Positions 45,382-61,757 of a stretch of DNA of 64,000 bases are shown here, in pieces. Below the pieces are notes generated by a model. The model was not told where the DNA came from and searched no databases. It saw only the letters and a program-made list of their open reading frames with translations. The stretch comes from Deinococcus carri. Its GTDB lineage: Bacteria; Deinococcota; Deinococci; Deinococcales; Deinococcaceae. Positions within the stretch are counted from its first letter, which is position 1, and each line of letters begins with the position of its first letter. The DNA lies in assembly GCF_039545055.1 (NCBI RefSeq), contig NZ_BAABRP010000015.1:13011-77010 (forward strand), given 5' to 3'. Position numbers and translations under genes: made by a program.

Positions 45382-46669
<1,288 letters not shown>

Positions 46670-46889
46670 GCGGGGTCCTCCATTGAGAGCGTCCCGCCGT
46701 TGACGGGAACGCGAGTGGGCAAGTGAATTGCTCCCCTAAAAATAGCAGACTCCACAGGAAGTCAAGTCCCAGAGTAACGTCCTGCACGTGTGAAATTCCT
46801 GATGACTTGGGCCGGTCTGCTCCATCCTTCACCCGGTGATGCCGCCGCCCGGCCGCCACAACCCTAAAAGTGTGTAGTGTGAGCGGCGC

Positions 46890-47369
46890 ATGAAGAACCT
46901 CCTGCTCCTCCCGTTGCTTCTCCTGGCTTCCTGTGCACCGATGGCCGCCTCCCGCAGTCCACTGGCCGTGGGCGACCAGTTCCTCCTCACTGGCACCACC
47001 CGTGACGGTCAGGCCGTGTCGCAGACCGTTACCCTGCGCGATGCGGGCAAACGCGACGAGGACGGCGACTGGAGCTACCGGGCCGACGGGAAGACCAGCA
47101 GCTCGGCACGGGTCACCATCGACACCGAGCAGGACTTTCTGGTCGTGCTGGAGGGGGCCGAGCTGGAAACCAGCCTCACGGAAGGGAAGATCCTGGGCTG
47201 TTTTGCCCAGCCCAGCGGCCCCGGCTGGCGCAGTGCCGAAGGCTTTCTGCTGCGGCAGACCCTCCCCGAACTGATCGAGCTGGCGGGCCAAGTGGAGGGC
47301 AAATCGAACCTCACGGCTCTCCAGGCGCTGATCAAGGCGGCGGGCGAGTGCCGCGTCACGCGGAAGTAG
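46890..47369 (+). CDS. Putative lipoprotein of unknown function
   Basis: A 159-aa lipoprotein: [15 protein letters not shown] gives a lipobox LASC with Cys15. The mature part is a beta-rich N-terminal half ([24 protein letters not shown]) and a helical tail. No family recognised. TAGTGT (46875-46880) lies 9 nt before the ATG, so the leader is very short or absent. Convergent with xseA. Confidence 0.75.
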   Translation: MKNLLLLPLLLLASCAPMAASRSPLAVGDQFLLTGTTRDGQAVSQTVTLRDAGKRDEDGDWSYRADGKTSSSARVTIDTEQDFLVVLEGAELETSLTEGKILGCFAQPSGPGWRSAEGFLLRQTLPELIELAGQVEGKSNLTALQALIKAAGECRVTRK

Positions 47370-47378
47370 GCCCGAGGC

Positions 47379-48598
<1,220 letters not shown>

Positions 48599-48602
<4 letters not shown>

Positions 48603-48973
48603 AGCCGCGCCCCCAACTCCCGCCCCAGGACGGCGGCCAGCACACCCAGGCCCACGCTGAGGAGGGCGTACAGCACCGCTGCCCCACCCGCTCCCCGCAT
48701 CAGCAGGCCGTCCACCTCCACGCTGAAGGTGGAAAAGGTGGTGAAGGCTCCCAGCACCCCGGTTCCGAAGGCCAGCCGCGCCGCTTCCGGCCACAGCCCC
48801 CGCCCCACCCGCGCCAGCGTCAGCCCCAGCAGAAACGACCCCAGCACGTTGATGCCCAGCACGGCGAGCGGAAGTCCCGTCCGGGCCACCAGCGGCGTGA
48901 GCAGGAGCGTGACGCCATAACGCGCCGCCGCGCCCACCGCGCCGCCTGCCATCACCCAGAGCCATGCGTTCAC
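48599..48973 (-). CDS. crcB: Fluoride channel/exporter CrcB (Fluc)
   Basis: A 124-aa four-helix protein with [11 protein letters not shown] and [17 protein letters not shown], the Fluc pore motifs with the Phe-box. It functions as a dual-topology dimer that expels fluoride. GTG start, leaderless (TACTCT 7 nt upstream), formed at one end of a palindromic repeat whose other end promotes corA. Stop overlaps xseA start. I see no fluoride riboswitch. Confidence 0.92.
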
Positions 48974-48980
48974 GGGGGAT

Positions 48981-48986
48981 AGAGTA
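48981..48986 (-). promoter_or_regulatory. -10 box TACTCT of crcB at one end of repeat C4
   Basis: TACTCT on the minus strand, 7 nt before the crcB GTG; its TA comes from the GTACGCGG repeat end. Confidence 0.55.
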
Positions 48987-49057
48987 CGCGGTTTGCAGGG
49001 CGCGGTACGCGGTGAAAAGAATCAAACCGCGTCCTGCGTACCGCGCACGGCGTACCC
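48984..49057. repeat. Family C palindromic repeat, copy C4, between divergent crcB and corA
   Basis: GTACGCGGTTTGCAGGGCGCGG on the left faces CCGCGTCCTGCGTACCGCGC and CGGCGTACC on the right. Both ends contribute to -10 boxes of the flanking genes. Copies C1 and C5 show the same placement at one end. Confidence 0.75.
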
Positions 49058-49058
49058 T
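49053..49058 (+). promoter_or_regulatory. -10 box TACCCT of corA at the other end of repeat C4
   Basis: TACCCT ends 7 nt before the corA ATG at 49066. Confidence 0.55.
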
Positions 49059-49065
49059 GTCCGGG

Positions 49066-49980
49066 ATGATTCGCGCCCAGACCTTCACCGGCACGCCCCT
49101 CGACTGGACCGGGCAGACCCAGGGCGTGTGGGTGGACGCGCAGGGGGCCACGCCGGAGGAGCTGGCCCGCTTGCAGGCCGCCTTTCCGCTCAACCGCCTG
49201 GCGCTGGAGGACGCGCTGGAGCAGGGCCACTGGAGCCGCGCGGAGGTCTACCCCGAACACGCCTTCGTCACCATCCGCTCCTTTGCCCGCCCCGCCGACG
49301 CCGACGAGTTCACCGAGCGCCTGAGCCTCTTTCTTTACCCCGACGCCGTTCTGACCCTCAGCAGTGCGGGCACGCGGGCACTGGAGGCGGTCTGGGGGCT
49401 GGTAGGCCGTGAGAGCGTGAACACCGCCTCCGAGATCGGGTATGAGCTGCTGGACCAGACCGCCGACACCTTCTTCACCCTGGCCGACGCGCTGGAGGGC
49501 CGGGTGGAGGCGCTGGAGGAGCGCGTCTTTACCGACGGCCGCCGCAATCCGGTCGCGGAGGTGTTCGCGCTCAAGCATGTGCTGGCGCAGGGCCGCCGCC
49601 TCAGCACCGACGCGCGGGAGGCGGTGACGCTGCTGGTCCGCCACGCCGGCGGCACCACGGCCGAGCTGGTCCGCTACCGCGACGTGCTGGACTCCTTCAC
49701 GCGCGTCAGCAGCCGCCTGGACGGGCTGCGCGACTTCCTGACCAGCCTGCTCGACCTGCACCTGAACCTGCAAAGCCAGCGCATGAACGAGGTGATGCGG
49801 ACCCTGACCGCCGTCAGCGTGATCTTTTTGCCGCTGACCTTCCTGGCGGGCGTGTGGGGCATGAACTTCCAGCACATGCCCGAACTGCACACCCGCTTCG
49901 GCTACGCCTTCGCCTGGGCGAGTTTCCTGCTGATCGGGGGGCTGCTGGCCGCCTATTTCAAGCGCCGGGGGTGGTGGTGA
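49066..49980 (+). CDS. corA: CorA-family magnesium/divalent metal channel
   Basis: A 304-aa protein: cytoplasmic N-terminal funnel (about 1-235), long stalk helix, then two membrane helices with the signature GMNF ([13 protein letters not shown]) between them and a basic end (FKRRGWW). It forms pentamers that import Mg2+ or Co2+. A ZntB-like exporter is less likely given the intact GMNF. Leaderless. Diverges from crcB. Confidence 0.92.
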   Translation: MIRAQTFTGTPLDWTGQTQGVWVDAQGATPEELARLQAAFPLNRLALEDALEQGHWSRAEVYPEHAFVTIRSFARPADADEFTERLSLFLYPDAVLTLSSAGTRALEAVWGLVGRESVNTASEIGYELLDQTADTFFTLADALEGRVEALEERVFTDGRRNPVAEVFALKHVLAQGRRLSTDAREAVTLLVRHAGGTTAELVRYRDVLDSFTRVSSRLDGLRDFLTSLLDLHLNLQSQRMNEVMRTLTAVSVIFLPLTFLAGVWGMNFQHMPELHTRFGYAFAWASFLLIGGLLAAYFKRRGWW

Positions 49981-49994
49981 GGGGCCAGAGCAAA

Positions 49995-50030
49995 CCCTGC
50001 CCCGGACCAGAAGCGGTTGCCGGGGCAGGG
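49995..50030. terminator. Hairpin between convergent corA and Ig-repeat genes
   Basis: CCCTGCCCCGG and CCGGGGCAGGG form a perfect 11-bp stem with a 14-nt loop; no U-run. Confidence 0.6.
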
Positions 50031-50067
50031 CAGAGTGCCGGACGTTACGTTATCTGAGGGGCCAGGA

Positions 50068-52521
50068 CTACTGCACGAAGGCGTAACGCACGCGCAGCTC
50101 CGAAAGTGCTCCCACGACCCCGCCGAAACGCAGCTCCACGCTGTCGAACGCCTTGCTCGTCTGGAAACTGACGGTCTGCACGTCACTGCCCGGCGCGAGC
50201 AGCGCCAGGTCCAGCAGGTCGCCCCCGCTGCGCGTTTCCTGCACCTGACCGTTCAGCAGCGTCACCAGGGTGAGGCCAGACAGCACTCCGGCATCCAGCA
50301 GGCTGCCGGGGCGGCGGACGACAAAGCCCACGCGGCTGCCTGCCGCCTGCGGTGCCGTGCCGATGACACGCAGGTAGGTGTAGCTCAGCGCACCCACCGT
50401 GACCTTCATCGACGCCTCGTCCGTGAGGTCGCCGTTCACGACATTCAGGGCGTTGTCCACCGAGCACAGCAGGCACAGCTCACTCCGGCCCGAGTTCACG
50501 GTGTACCCGCTGCCCACCAGGGGCCGGGGTTGCGCGGTCTGCTCGCCACTCACGGTGATGCTGACGTTGACGGCGTTCGAGGCGTTCCCCGCCGCGTCGT
50601 AGGCCCGGACGACCAGCGTGTGTGCCCCGGCAGGCAAAGTCGGCAGGGTGGTGTCCAGATTGACCGTCTGACCGGGGGTGATAGCCAGGTCGGTGGGCGT
50701 GCCGTTGTCGAGGGTGTAGGTCACGCGGGTGACGCCCTGATTGTCGCTGGCGGTGCCGGTCAGGCGTACGGGGTTGGTCGTGGTGGCACCGTTGACGGGG
50801 GAAGTGAGCGTCAGGGTCGGGGCCACGGTGTCGCCGGGCTGGCCTGTGCCGCCTCCGGCAGTGACGGTGAAGGTCGTGCTGGCGGCGTTCGAGGCGTTCC
50901 CCGCCGCGTCGTAGGCCCGGACGACCAGCGTGTGTTGCCCGGCACTCAGGTCCGGCAGGGCAAAGTCGAAGTTGACCGAGGCTCCGGCAGTGAGGGGCGC
51001 ATTGACCTCGGGGCCGTTGTCGAGGGTGTAGGTCACACGGGTGACGCCCTGATTGTCGCTGGCGCTGCCGGTCGCACGCACAGGGTTGGCCGTGGTGGCC
51101 CCATTGGCGGGAGAAGTGAGCGTCAGAGTCGGGGCGACGGTGTCACCGGGCTGACCTGTGCCGCCTCCAGCAGTGACGGTGATGGTCGTGCTGACGGCGT
51201 TCGAGGCGTTCCCTGCCGCGTCGTAGGCCTTCACGGTGATGGTGTGCTGTCCAGCCCCCAGGTCCGGCAGGGCAAAGTCGAAGTTGACCGACGCTCCGGC
51301 GGTGAGGGGCGCATTGACCTCAGGGCCGTTGTCGAGGGTGTAGGTGACGCGGGTAACACCCTGGTTGTCGCTGGCGGTGCCGGTCAGGCGTACAGGGTTG
51401 GCCGTGGTAGTGCCGTTGACGGGGGAAGTGAGCGTCAGGGTCGGGGCCACGGTGTCGCCGGGTTGACCTGTGCCGCCTCCGGCAGTGACGGTGATGGTGC
51501 GGGCCGCGGTGCTGCTGTTGCCCGCCGCGTCATAGGCCTTCACGGTGATGGTGTGCTGCCCGGCACCCAGGTCCGGCAGGGTAAAGTCGAGGTTGGCCGA
51601 TGTCCCGGCGCTGAAGGGTGCATTGACTTCGGGGCCGTTGTCGAGGGCGTAGGTCACGCGGGTGACGCCCTGGTTGTCACTGGCGGTGCCGGTCACGCGC
51701 ACGGGGTTGGCCGTGGTGGCCCCGTTGGCGGGAGAAGTGAGCGTCAGGGTCGGGGCCACGGTGTCGCCGGGCTGGCCTGTGCCGCCTCCGGCGGTGACGG
51801 TGATGGTCGTGCTGACAGCGTTCGAGGTGTTCCCCGCCGCGTCGTAGGCCCGGACGACCAGCGTATGTGCCCCGGCGGGCAAAGCCGGCAGGGTGGCGTC
51901 GAGGTTGACGGTGGTGCCGGGCGTCACGTCCAGATCACGCTCGGCGGCCCCATCGAGCGTGTAGGTGATGCGGGCCACGCTCTGGTTGTCGCTGGCGGTG
52001 CCCGTCAGACGCACGGGGTTGGCCGTGGTGGCACCATTGATGGGGGAAGTGAGCGTCAGGGTCGGGGCGACGGTGTCGCCGGGCTGGCCCGTTCCCCCGT
52101 TCCCGTTGATGGTGACGGTCCGCGTGACGGAGGTGCTGTTGCCCGCCGCGTCATAGGCCGTGACGGTCAGGGTGTACGTCCCGGCCTTCACGCCGCAAAG
52201 GCAGAGGCTCTGGCTGATGTTGCCGTCGGCGGGCAGGGTCAACGTCTGCTCGTTGCCGTTCCCCAGGCGGTAGGTGAGGCGGCTCAGGCCCACGTTGTCA
52301 CTGACCCGGCCCTGTAGCAGCAGGCTGCCGGTGGCGCTGCTGCCCTCCAGCGGAGAGGTGAGTTGCAGGGTGGGTTTGACAGTGTCCGTGACGCCGGGCT
52401 GACCCCCAGGGCCAGGATTGGGGTTGAGCGCAGGGTTTTGCCCGCTGCAACTGGCCAGCAGGGTGACGGTCAGCAGCGTGGCGGCGGCAAGGCGGCCATT
52501 CCGGGAAAGCATCGAGATCAT
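50068..52521 (-). CDS. Large surface lipoprotein with six tandem Ig-like repeats
   Basis: An 817-aa exported protein with lipobox LLASC (Cys near residue 24). After a Pro/Gly linker come six repeats of about 100 aa. The first is divergent; the other five are near identical (GGTGQPGDTVAPTLTLTSP, NPVRLTGTASDNQGVTRVTY, YDAAGNASNAVSTT), a Bacterial Ig-like fold. The C-terminal 170 residues are different and contain two Cys pairs (CLLC). GGAGAACG precedes the ATG. Likely a surface or adhesion protein. The repeat DNA is similar enough for recombination to change copy number. Confidence 0.85.
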   Translation of the reverse strand: MISMLSRNGRLAAATLLTVTLLASCSGQNPALNPNPGPGGQPGVTDTVKPTLQLTSPLEGSSATGSLLLQGRVSDNVGLSRLTYRLGNGNEQTLTLPADGNISQSLCLCGVKAGTYTLTVTAYDAAGNSTSVTRTVTINGNGGTGQPGDTVAPTLTLTSPINGATTANPVRLTGTASDNQSVARITYTLDGAAERDLDVTPGTTVNLDATLPALPAGAHTLVVRAYDAAGNTSNAVSTTITVTAGGGTGQPGDTVAPTLTLTSPANGATTANPVRVTGTASDNQGVTRVTYALDNGPEVNAPFSAGTSANLDFTLPDLGAGQHTITVKAYDAAGNSSTAARTITVTAGGGTGQPGDTVAPTLTLTSPVNGTTTANPVRLTGTASDNQGVTRVTYTLDNGPEVNAPLTAGASVNFDFALPDLGAGQHTITVKAYDAAGNASNAVSTTITVTAGGGTGQPGDTVAPTLTLTSPANGATTANPVRATGSASDNQGVTRVTYTLDNGPEVNAPLTAGASVNFDFALPDLSAGQHTLVVRAYDAAGNASNAASTTFTVTAGGGTGQPGDTVAPTLTLTSPVNGATTTNPVRLTGTASDNQGVTRVTYTLDNGTPTDLAITPGQTVNLDTTLPTLPAGAHTLVVRAYDAAGNASNAVNVSITVSGEQTAQPRPLVGSGYTVNSGRSELCLLCSVDNALNVVNGDLTDEASMKVTVGALSYTYLRVIGTAPQAAGSRVGFVVRRPGSLLDAGVLSGLTLVTLLNGQVQETRSGGDLLDLALLAPGSDVQTVSFQTSKAFDSVELRFGGVVGALSELRVRYAFVQ

Positions 52522-53562
52522 GGCGTTCTCCTTGAGGGTGTGAGAAGACATGGCAGAGACGACGCACAGCCAGAGGGGATAAACTGAACTGCTGCCTACT
52601 TCCAGGGGAAGGCAGGGCAGAACAGGTGTGGATTCGGGGAGAGGGATAGGTTCAAAACGGGCCTGCTGGGGCCAGAAAAAGAACCCGGAGCAATGCACCA
52701 CCTCCTGCTGGAAACCGGTTATAGGTCAGCGGTGCCGCGCCCACCAGGAAGCTGTGGGGGCTGCTGCCCTAACGGTAAGAAAAGTTGCCGACACGCCGTG
52801 TTCGCATGTCCCAAGTCGGTCGCACCACTGGCTCCACCCGTTCCAGGTGCCCGTATACGGAACGAGGTTTCGTTGCCCCTTGGATAGCAATTGCATTTCA
52901 GCTACCCAGGTTCAATCTATGAAAAGACACCTGTTGCCGAATGAGGGCCAAGTTGAAGGTCCTTATTTTGGTTCTCATGCTTTGGGTGGTATGGGGGTAT
53001 ATAGGTTCCGCATCCTCCGTCATAGCCCTTCTCCTGCATCGCTTTGTAGAGCTGTTCCACCCGTTTCTGCCGCTGTTGTTCCTGCTCTGTCCGGTTGGAT
53101 GGAGCAGCTCATTGCTGTTTAGGGTCTGTTTTGAAAGTTGGGCGGAACTTCTCAGACACGTGATGGGGACGCACTTTTTTTCCTCTGCAAGCCGCTCTAC
53201 GAATTCCCCCTTACGGAGGAGAGTGGGACGGGTGCAGTTTCGCAGGAGAGAGGGGAGCGGGCACAACCTCCCAGCGCGCTTGGGACCTTTTGAAACACGC
53301 GCTTAAAGCATGGCCCGCCGTGGGATGGACTCGCAGCCCGGCACAAGGTGAGCGACTGAACGGCGAGGGTCCAGCCGCTCCAGCGCCGTCGCGTGGAAGC
53401 ACCCCCACGCACCTCCCCGGCCTGATTCGGCCCGCTTTCCAGCCAGAGCAGCCCTGTAGGCGCTCCCCTTCAGCACATAGCCCAGACTCCCGCCCTCCGC
53501 TACAGCGAGCAGCGTGGCCTGCTGATGTCGGGGGAGGCGAGGCGTCCCGCGCGCTCATGTCC
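52522..53562. other. Long non-coding gap with two eroded open frames
   Basis: About 1 kb without a supportable gene, with lower GC at about 52880-53180. On the minus strand 52917-53108 stays open for 63 codons with coding-like sequence but no start (see separate entry). A second minus-strand frame from about 53560 to 53303 (GGSLGYVLKGSAYRAALAGK) also lacks a start. The rest shows no strong signal. Likely the remains of inserted genes. Confidence 0.5.
52917..53108 (-). pseudogene. Gene remnant, 63 codons without a start
   Basis: The frame reads EQEQQRQKRVEQLYKAMQ then EKGYDGGCGTYIPPYHP and ends VFS-stop. Composition is that of a real helical protein and its GC is lower than the surroundings, but there is no start codon with ribosome site and a stop precedes it. 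I do not recognise the family. Confidence 0.35.
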
Positions 53563-54719
<1,157 letters not shown>

Positions 54720-54723
<4 letters not shown>

Positions 54724-55955
54724 GGGGTCTCCTTGTGGGATTCGGCCAGGCCCAGCTCAGACAGCACCTCGTCCGTGTGCTGTCCCAGGGTCGGGGGGGC
54801 GCGGCGCACCGGGGGGCGCTGGCCGTCCAGGCTCCAGGGCGGGGCGGTCACGGTGGTCTGGCCCAGTGATGCGTGCGGCACGGTCACGGCGATGCCCTGG
54901 TCTACCACGTGCGGGTCCGCGAAGACCTCCTGCACGTTGTAGACGGGGCCGCAGGGCACACCCGCCGCGTCCAGCCGCCGCATCACCTCGGCGCGGGTGT
55001 GGGTACGCAGGGCCGGATACAGCTCGGCGTTGAGCTGCTCGCGGTGATGCACCCGGCCCTCGTTGGTGGCGTACTGCGGGTTGCTCCCCAGCGACTCGAA
55101 GCCCAGCGCCGCGCAGAAGCGCCGCCACAGGCTGTCGTTGCCCGCGGCCACGTTGACCAGGCCGTCCGCGCAGGGATAGGTGCCGTAGGGGACGATGCTG
55201 GGATGGTCGTTGCCCTGCGGCCCCGGAATCTGCCCGGCGTTGAGGTAGCGGCTGATCTGGCTGGTGCCCAGCGAGATGATGCCTTCGAGCAGGTTCACGT
55301 CCACCCGGCGGCCCACCCCGCTGCGCTCCCGCGCGTACAGCGCCGCCAGGATGGCCTGCGTGATCAGCGACCCGGCGAACACGTCCGCCACGGCGACCCC
55401 GACCCGCACGGGCGGGCGGCCCTCCTCGCCGTTGTAGCTCATCAGGCCGCCCATGCCCTGCGCGATCACGTCGTAGCCGGCGCGGTCGCGGTACGGCCCC
55501 TGCTGCCCGAATCCCGAGATGGCCGCGTAGATCAGCCGGGGAAACTCGGCGTGCAGCGCCTCCCAGCCGAAGCCCAGGCGCGCGAAGGTACCGGGGCGGA
55601 AGTTCTCCACCAGAAGGTCGGCCCCCGCGATCAGCGCCCGCGCCGCCGCCAGCCCGGCCCCCGTCTTGAGGTCCAGCACCACGCTGCGCTTGTTGCGGTT
55701 CACGCTCAGGAAGTAGGTGCTCTCGCGCCCCGCCTCCGATGTCTGCCCCGGCTCTGAAGTCTGGAAGGGTGGCCCCCAGGCACGGGTGTCGTCCCCGCCG
55801 GGCGGCTCGACCTTGATCACGTCGGCCCCCAGGTCGCCCAGCAGCATGGTGCAGTAGGGGCCGGTCAGCACCCGCGTGAAGTCCACCACCCGCACCCCCG
55901 CGAGCGGCAGGTCGGGGGTCGGCGTTGTGGGGGGATGGATGGGGTCAGGCTCCAT
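54720..55955 (-). CDS. CaiB/BaiF (class III) CoA transferase, likely glutarate:CoA
   Basis: A 411-aa family III CoA transferase. Catalytic Asp lies in GYDVIAQGMGGLMS; VVDFTRVLTGPYCTMLLGDLGADVIKVE is the N-terminal signature. The overlap with glutaryl-CoA dehydrogenase suggests it makes glutaryl-CoA from glutarate and succinyl-CoA, like mammalian SUGCT (inference from the pair). A spacing of 113 bp separates it from tatD. AAGG-type ribosome site upstream. Confidence 0.87.
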
Positions 55956-56068
55956 GGGCGGCCTTTCGGGTGGGAAGGAACCTGGCGGGACGCCCCCGGC
56001 CAGGCGAAGTCGGGCTGTGCAAACCGGGCGTAGTCTACGCCCCCGGCTGCCCTGCTGCCCCGGCTTGT

Positions 56069-56827
56069 TCAGGCCAGACGGTAGGCGCGGCGGGCGTTCT
56101 CGTCGGTGACGCGCTCCAGCTCGGCGGGGTCCAGCCCGCGCAGCGCGGCGATGAACTCCAGCGTGTGCCGCACGTAGCCGGGGCGGTTGGGCCGGCCGCG
56201 TTTGGGCACCGGGGCCAGAAAGGGCGCGTCGGTTTCCAGCAGCAGGCGGTCCAGGGGCACCTGCCGGGCGGCTTCCTGGATGGGCTGGGCGTTCTTGTAG
56301 GTCGTATTGCCCGCGAAGCCGAAATACGCGCCGCGTTCCAGCCCATACTGGAAGAGGCCGGGATGCCCGCTGAAGCAGTGCAGGATGACCGGCACGTCCG
56401 GCTGGCCGGAAAGCACCTCCATCACGCCCCGGTGGGCCGAGTCCTGCCCGGCCTTGTCACGCACGTGAATCACCAGCGGTTTGCCGGTGCGCCGTGCGAG
56501 GTCGAGCTGCCACTCGAAGGCCGCGAGCTGGGTTGGGCGCTGGGTGTCGTCCCAGTAGTCGTCCAGCCCGCTTTCCCCGATGCCGACCACGCGCGGGTGG
56601 AGCGCCAGCGCCTCGATCTCGGCCCGCACTTCCGGGCTGTCCTCCGCCGCGTCGGTCGGGTGCAGCCCCGCCGTCGCCCACACGTCCCCGAACTGCCCCG
56701 CCAGGGCCACCGCGTTCCGGGCATGTTCGGCGCTCGCCCCGATACAGACCATGCCGCTCAGGCCCAGTTCCCCCCGCGCCGAGGCCGGGTCGTCGAGGTA
56801 GTCGAGGTGGCAGTGGGTGTCGATCAT
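56069..56827 (-). CDS. tatD: TatD-family DNase/metal-dependent hydrolase
   Basis: A 252-aa TIM-barrel nuclease. Metal ligands: [37 protein letters not shown] and LLETDAPF. It removes 3' ends of DNA or processes oxidative damage. ATG 56827 fits the family start; TACCCT 7 nt upstream gives a leaderless start and that box is formed by a GTACGCGG repeat. tatD naming follows the family. Confidence 0.9.
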   Translation of the reverse strand: MIDTHCHLDYLDDPASARGELGLSGMVCIGASAEHARNAVALAGQFGDVWATAGLHPTDAAEDSPEVRAEIEALALHPRVVGIGESGLDDYWDDTQRPTQLAAFEWQLDLARRTGKPLVIHVRDKAGQDSAHRGVMEVLSGQPDVPVILHCFSGHPGLFQYGLERGAYFGFAGNTTYKNAQPIQEAARQVPLDRLLLETDAPFLAPVPKRGRPNRPGYVRHTLEFIAALRGLDPAELERVTDENARRAYRLA

Positions 56828-56834
56828 GGGGAAG

Positions 56835-56840
56835 AGGGTA
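56835..56840 (-). promoter_or_regulatory. -10 box TACCCT of tatD at the end of repeat C5
   Basis: TACCCT on the minus strand, 7 nt before the ATG, with TA provided by the GTACGCGG repeat. Confidence 0.55.
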
Positions 56841-56905
56841 CGCGGTTCGCCGTACGCGGTACGCGGGAAAAGCACCAGACCGCGTCCTGCTGCCCGCGCA
56901 CCGCC
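56839..56905. repeat. Family C palindromic repeat, copy C5
   Basis: GTACGCGG twice on the left, CCGCGTCC and CCCGCGCACC on the right, loop GGGAAAAGCACCAG. Same layout as C1. Confidence 0.7.
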
Positions 56906-56955
56906 CCCTCCTCACCCCCCGTCAGCCCCCGCCCATCACTCTCATGAGGGCACCG

Positions 56956-57585
<630 letters not shown>

Positions 57586-57660
57586 CTCGCGCCTCGCAGA
57601 CCGGCCACGGTGCCGCCCCGCCTGTGCAGACGCACGCGCCCCTGACTTCAAAGGAGAATC

Positions 57661-58533
<873 letters not shown>

Positions 58534-58542
58534 ACTCCGGCC

Positions 58543-59622
58543 ATGCGGCGCGCTCTGGCCCTGACCCTGCTTCTCACCCTGGGAGCGGCCGGCCCCCTGT
58601 GGGTGAGGGCGCAGCAGGCCGCGCCGGCCCCGGCTGCTCCCCCGTCTCCCACGGAACAGCCTCCCGCAGAACAGCCCCCCACGGAGCAGGCCCAGCCCGC
58701 GCCCGAGGCGGACCCGAACACGGGTGAGGGCGAGACGGCCCCGGCCAAGCCCACCAGCCTGCAACTGGTGCGCCGGGGGGACGACAACAAGGACCGCGTC
58801 ATCCTGATCGAGCGGACGACCGTGGGGGAGGGCGGGGTCTTTGCCCTGTGCGGCCCGCAGGAAGGGGAGCCGGAAAATGCCCCCAGCCTGGCGGTGTTCA
58901 GCGAGACGGGGCCGCAGGGCGTGCGGATCAGCATCGACAAGAACGTGATCCGCGTGCCGCTGGCCGTCGTCACGCAGCGCACCCGCGAGAACGGTGAGGC
59001 CGGTGACGGCCGGGTGGAGGCCAGCGCCGGAACCGCCCGTTTTCTGGACGAGGCACCCGAGGGCAAGACCGACCGCCTGAGCCGCTGTCTGGTGGAGGCC
59101 ACCCCGAAACCTGCCCCCGACACCGTGCAGGTCACGCAGGGCAAGACCGAGCTGAAGGGCCAGAACCTCGTGTACGACGAGTCGGACGGCATCGCCCGCA
59201 TCGACGGCCCCATCAGCTTTACCCGCCCCTCGGACGACGGCTCACTGACCGGCACCAGCGAGCGCATCGAGGTGAACGTGGACGAGGAGCAAACGGTGCT
59301 GGTCGGCAACGTGGTGCTGAACAGCAAGGGCGGGCGCGTCAGCCGGGCCGCCCGCGTCGAGTACGACGATCAGGCGAACGTGGCCCGGCTGTACGGCACG
59401 CCCGAGCAGCCCGCCGAGAGCCGCCAGGGCAACGACGTGCTGAGCGCCCAGGAACTGATCTACAACCTCGACCGCGACGAGGTGGTGGTCCGCGCCGCGC
59501 CGGGCGGCACCATAACGGGCGAGTTTCAGGATGGCGAGGGCAGCGCGGTCACTTCCCCAGCAACCAGTCCCCCGGCAGCTAGCCCCTCAGCCCCCCCGAC
59601 CTCCCCCCCCGCCCGGCCCTGA
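58543..59622 (+). CDS. OstA/LptA-like periplasmic protein 2
   Basis: A 359-aa exported protein. Signal peptide to about residue 24, a Pro/Ala/Glu-rich linker ([18 protein letters not shown]) to about 65, then two OstA-like beta regions ([47 protein letters not shown]) and a Pro/Ser tail. It probably works with the previous two gene products in envelope lipid transport. Stop codon lies inside a terminator. Confidence 0.8.
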   Translation: MRRALALTLLLTLGAAGPLWVRAQQAAPAPAAPPSPTEQPPAEQPPTEQAQPAPEADPNTGEGETAPAKPTSLQLVRRGDDNKDRVILIERTTVGEGGVFALCGPQEGEPENAPSLAVFSETGPQGVRISIDKNVIRVPLAVVTQRTRENGEAGDGRVEASAGTARFLDEAPEGKTDRLSRCLVEATPKPAPDTVQVTQGKTELKGQNLVYDESDGIARIDGPISFTRPSDDGSLTGTSERIEVNVDEEQTVLVGNVVLNSKGGRVSRAARVEYDDQANVARLYGTPEQPAESRQGNDVLSAQELIYNLDRDEVVVRAAPGGTITGEFQDGEGSAVTSPATSPPAASPSAPPTSPPARP

Positions 59623-59634
59623 GCGGGGGTTTTT
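59606..59634 (+). terminator. Intrinsic terminator overlapping the stop codon
   Basis: CCCCCGC and GCGGGGG arms followed by TTTTT; the stop codon of the OstA-like gene lies in the loop. Confidence 0.85.
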
Positions 59635-59652
59635 GCTGGCAGGGCGTTTCTG

Positions 59653-60195
59653 TCAGCGCCCCTGGGCTTCCCGCGGCAGGCGCACGGTCAGGACCGGGAT
59701 GGGGCTGCGGGCGACCAGTTTCTCGGCGCTGCTGCCCACGAAAAAGTGTTCGATGGCTCCCCGCGAGTGGGTGCCGACCACGATCAGCTCCGCGCCCCAG
59801 CGTTCGGAGGCTTCCAGGATGCCCGTCACCGGGTCGCCCACCAGCAGCTCGGTTTCCTCGCCGTCCTGCGCCAGCCGGGTCAGGCCACCCGCGTCGGCGT
59901 CCTCCAGGGATTGCAGCAGGGCGGGGTTGGGGCCGGTGGGAATCACGCCGCCCCCCAGGTCGGGCGCGGTCAGCGCGCGGGCGTCGGTCACGTGCAGCAG
60001 CCGCACCTGCGCGCCGGGAAAGCGGGTCCGCACCAGCTCCAGCGCGTACCCGGAGGCGGGCGAGAAGTCGATGCCCACGGTGATGCGCCGGAAGGGGGTG
60101 CCGCTGCCCGCTGCCGCAGGCGTCACGCCCGCCGGTTCGGCTTCTGCGGGGGCGTCCTCACCCGCCGTGGTCCGGAAAATCAGGGGGTCTGTCAT
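59653..60195 (-). CDS. Universal stress protein (UspA family)
   Basis: A 180-aa single-domain USP. Fold motifs: [19 protein letters not shown] (ATP-binding Asp), [10 protein letters not shown], and the phosphate loop [23 protein letters not shown] near the end. Residues 1-35 are a disordered Ala/Glu-rich extension. TACGTT 6 nt upstream of the ATG gives a leaderless start. Divergent from the MBL gene. Role in stress survival is family knowledge. Confidence 0.9.
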   Translation of the reverse strand: MTDPLIFRTTAGEDAPAEAEPAGVTPAAAGSGTPFRRITVGIDFSPASGYALELVRTRFPGAQVRLLHVTDARALTAPDLGGGVIPTGPNPALLQSLEDADAGGLTRLAQDGEETELLVGDPVTGILEASERWGAELIVVGTHSRGAIEHFFVGSSAEKLVARSPIPVLTVRLPREAQGR

Positions 60196-60201
60196 GCGCC
60201 G

Positions 60202-60207
60202 AACGTA
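60202..60207 (-). promoter_or_regulatory. -10 box TACGTT of a leaderless start
   Basis: TACGTT on the minus strand ends 6 nt before the USP ATG. Confidence 0.5.
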
Positions 60208-60285
60208 CACCCGCCCCACCCCGGCCGCCCGCTTTCTGAAGGGCGGGTAAAGTCCAGGTGCCCCGTGCTGGGGCAGACTGCCTCC

Positions 60286-61743
<1,458 letters not shown>

Positions 61744-61757
61744 GGGGGGGGACCTCT

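Noticed and set aside
48974..49065. Fluoride riboswitch upstream of crcB
   Set aside because: The gap is a palindromic repeat and crcB appears leaderless, so there is no room for the riboswitch aptamer.
50650..52130. Direct repeats that might suggest a CRISPR array
   Set aside because: Repeat unit is about 306-312 bp, in frame, and encodes Ig-like domains; there are no short repeats with unique spacers.
50017..52317. 766-codon Gly/Val-rich open frame opposite the Ig-repeat gene
   Set aside because: Antisense shadow with repeats that mirror the real Ig-like units.
52941..53306. 121-codon plus-strand frame starting with a hydrophobic stretch
   Set aside because: No ribosome site or -10 box; the opposite strand in the same place looks more coding-like; the tail crosses unrelated sequence.
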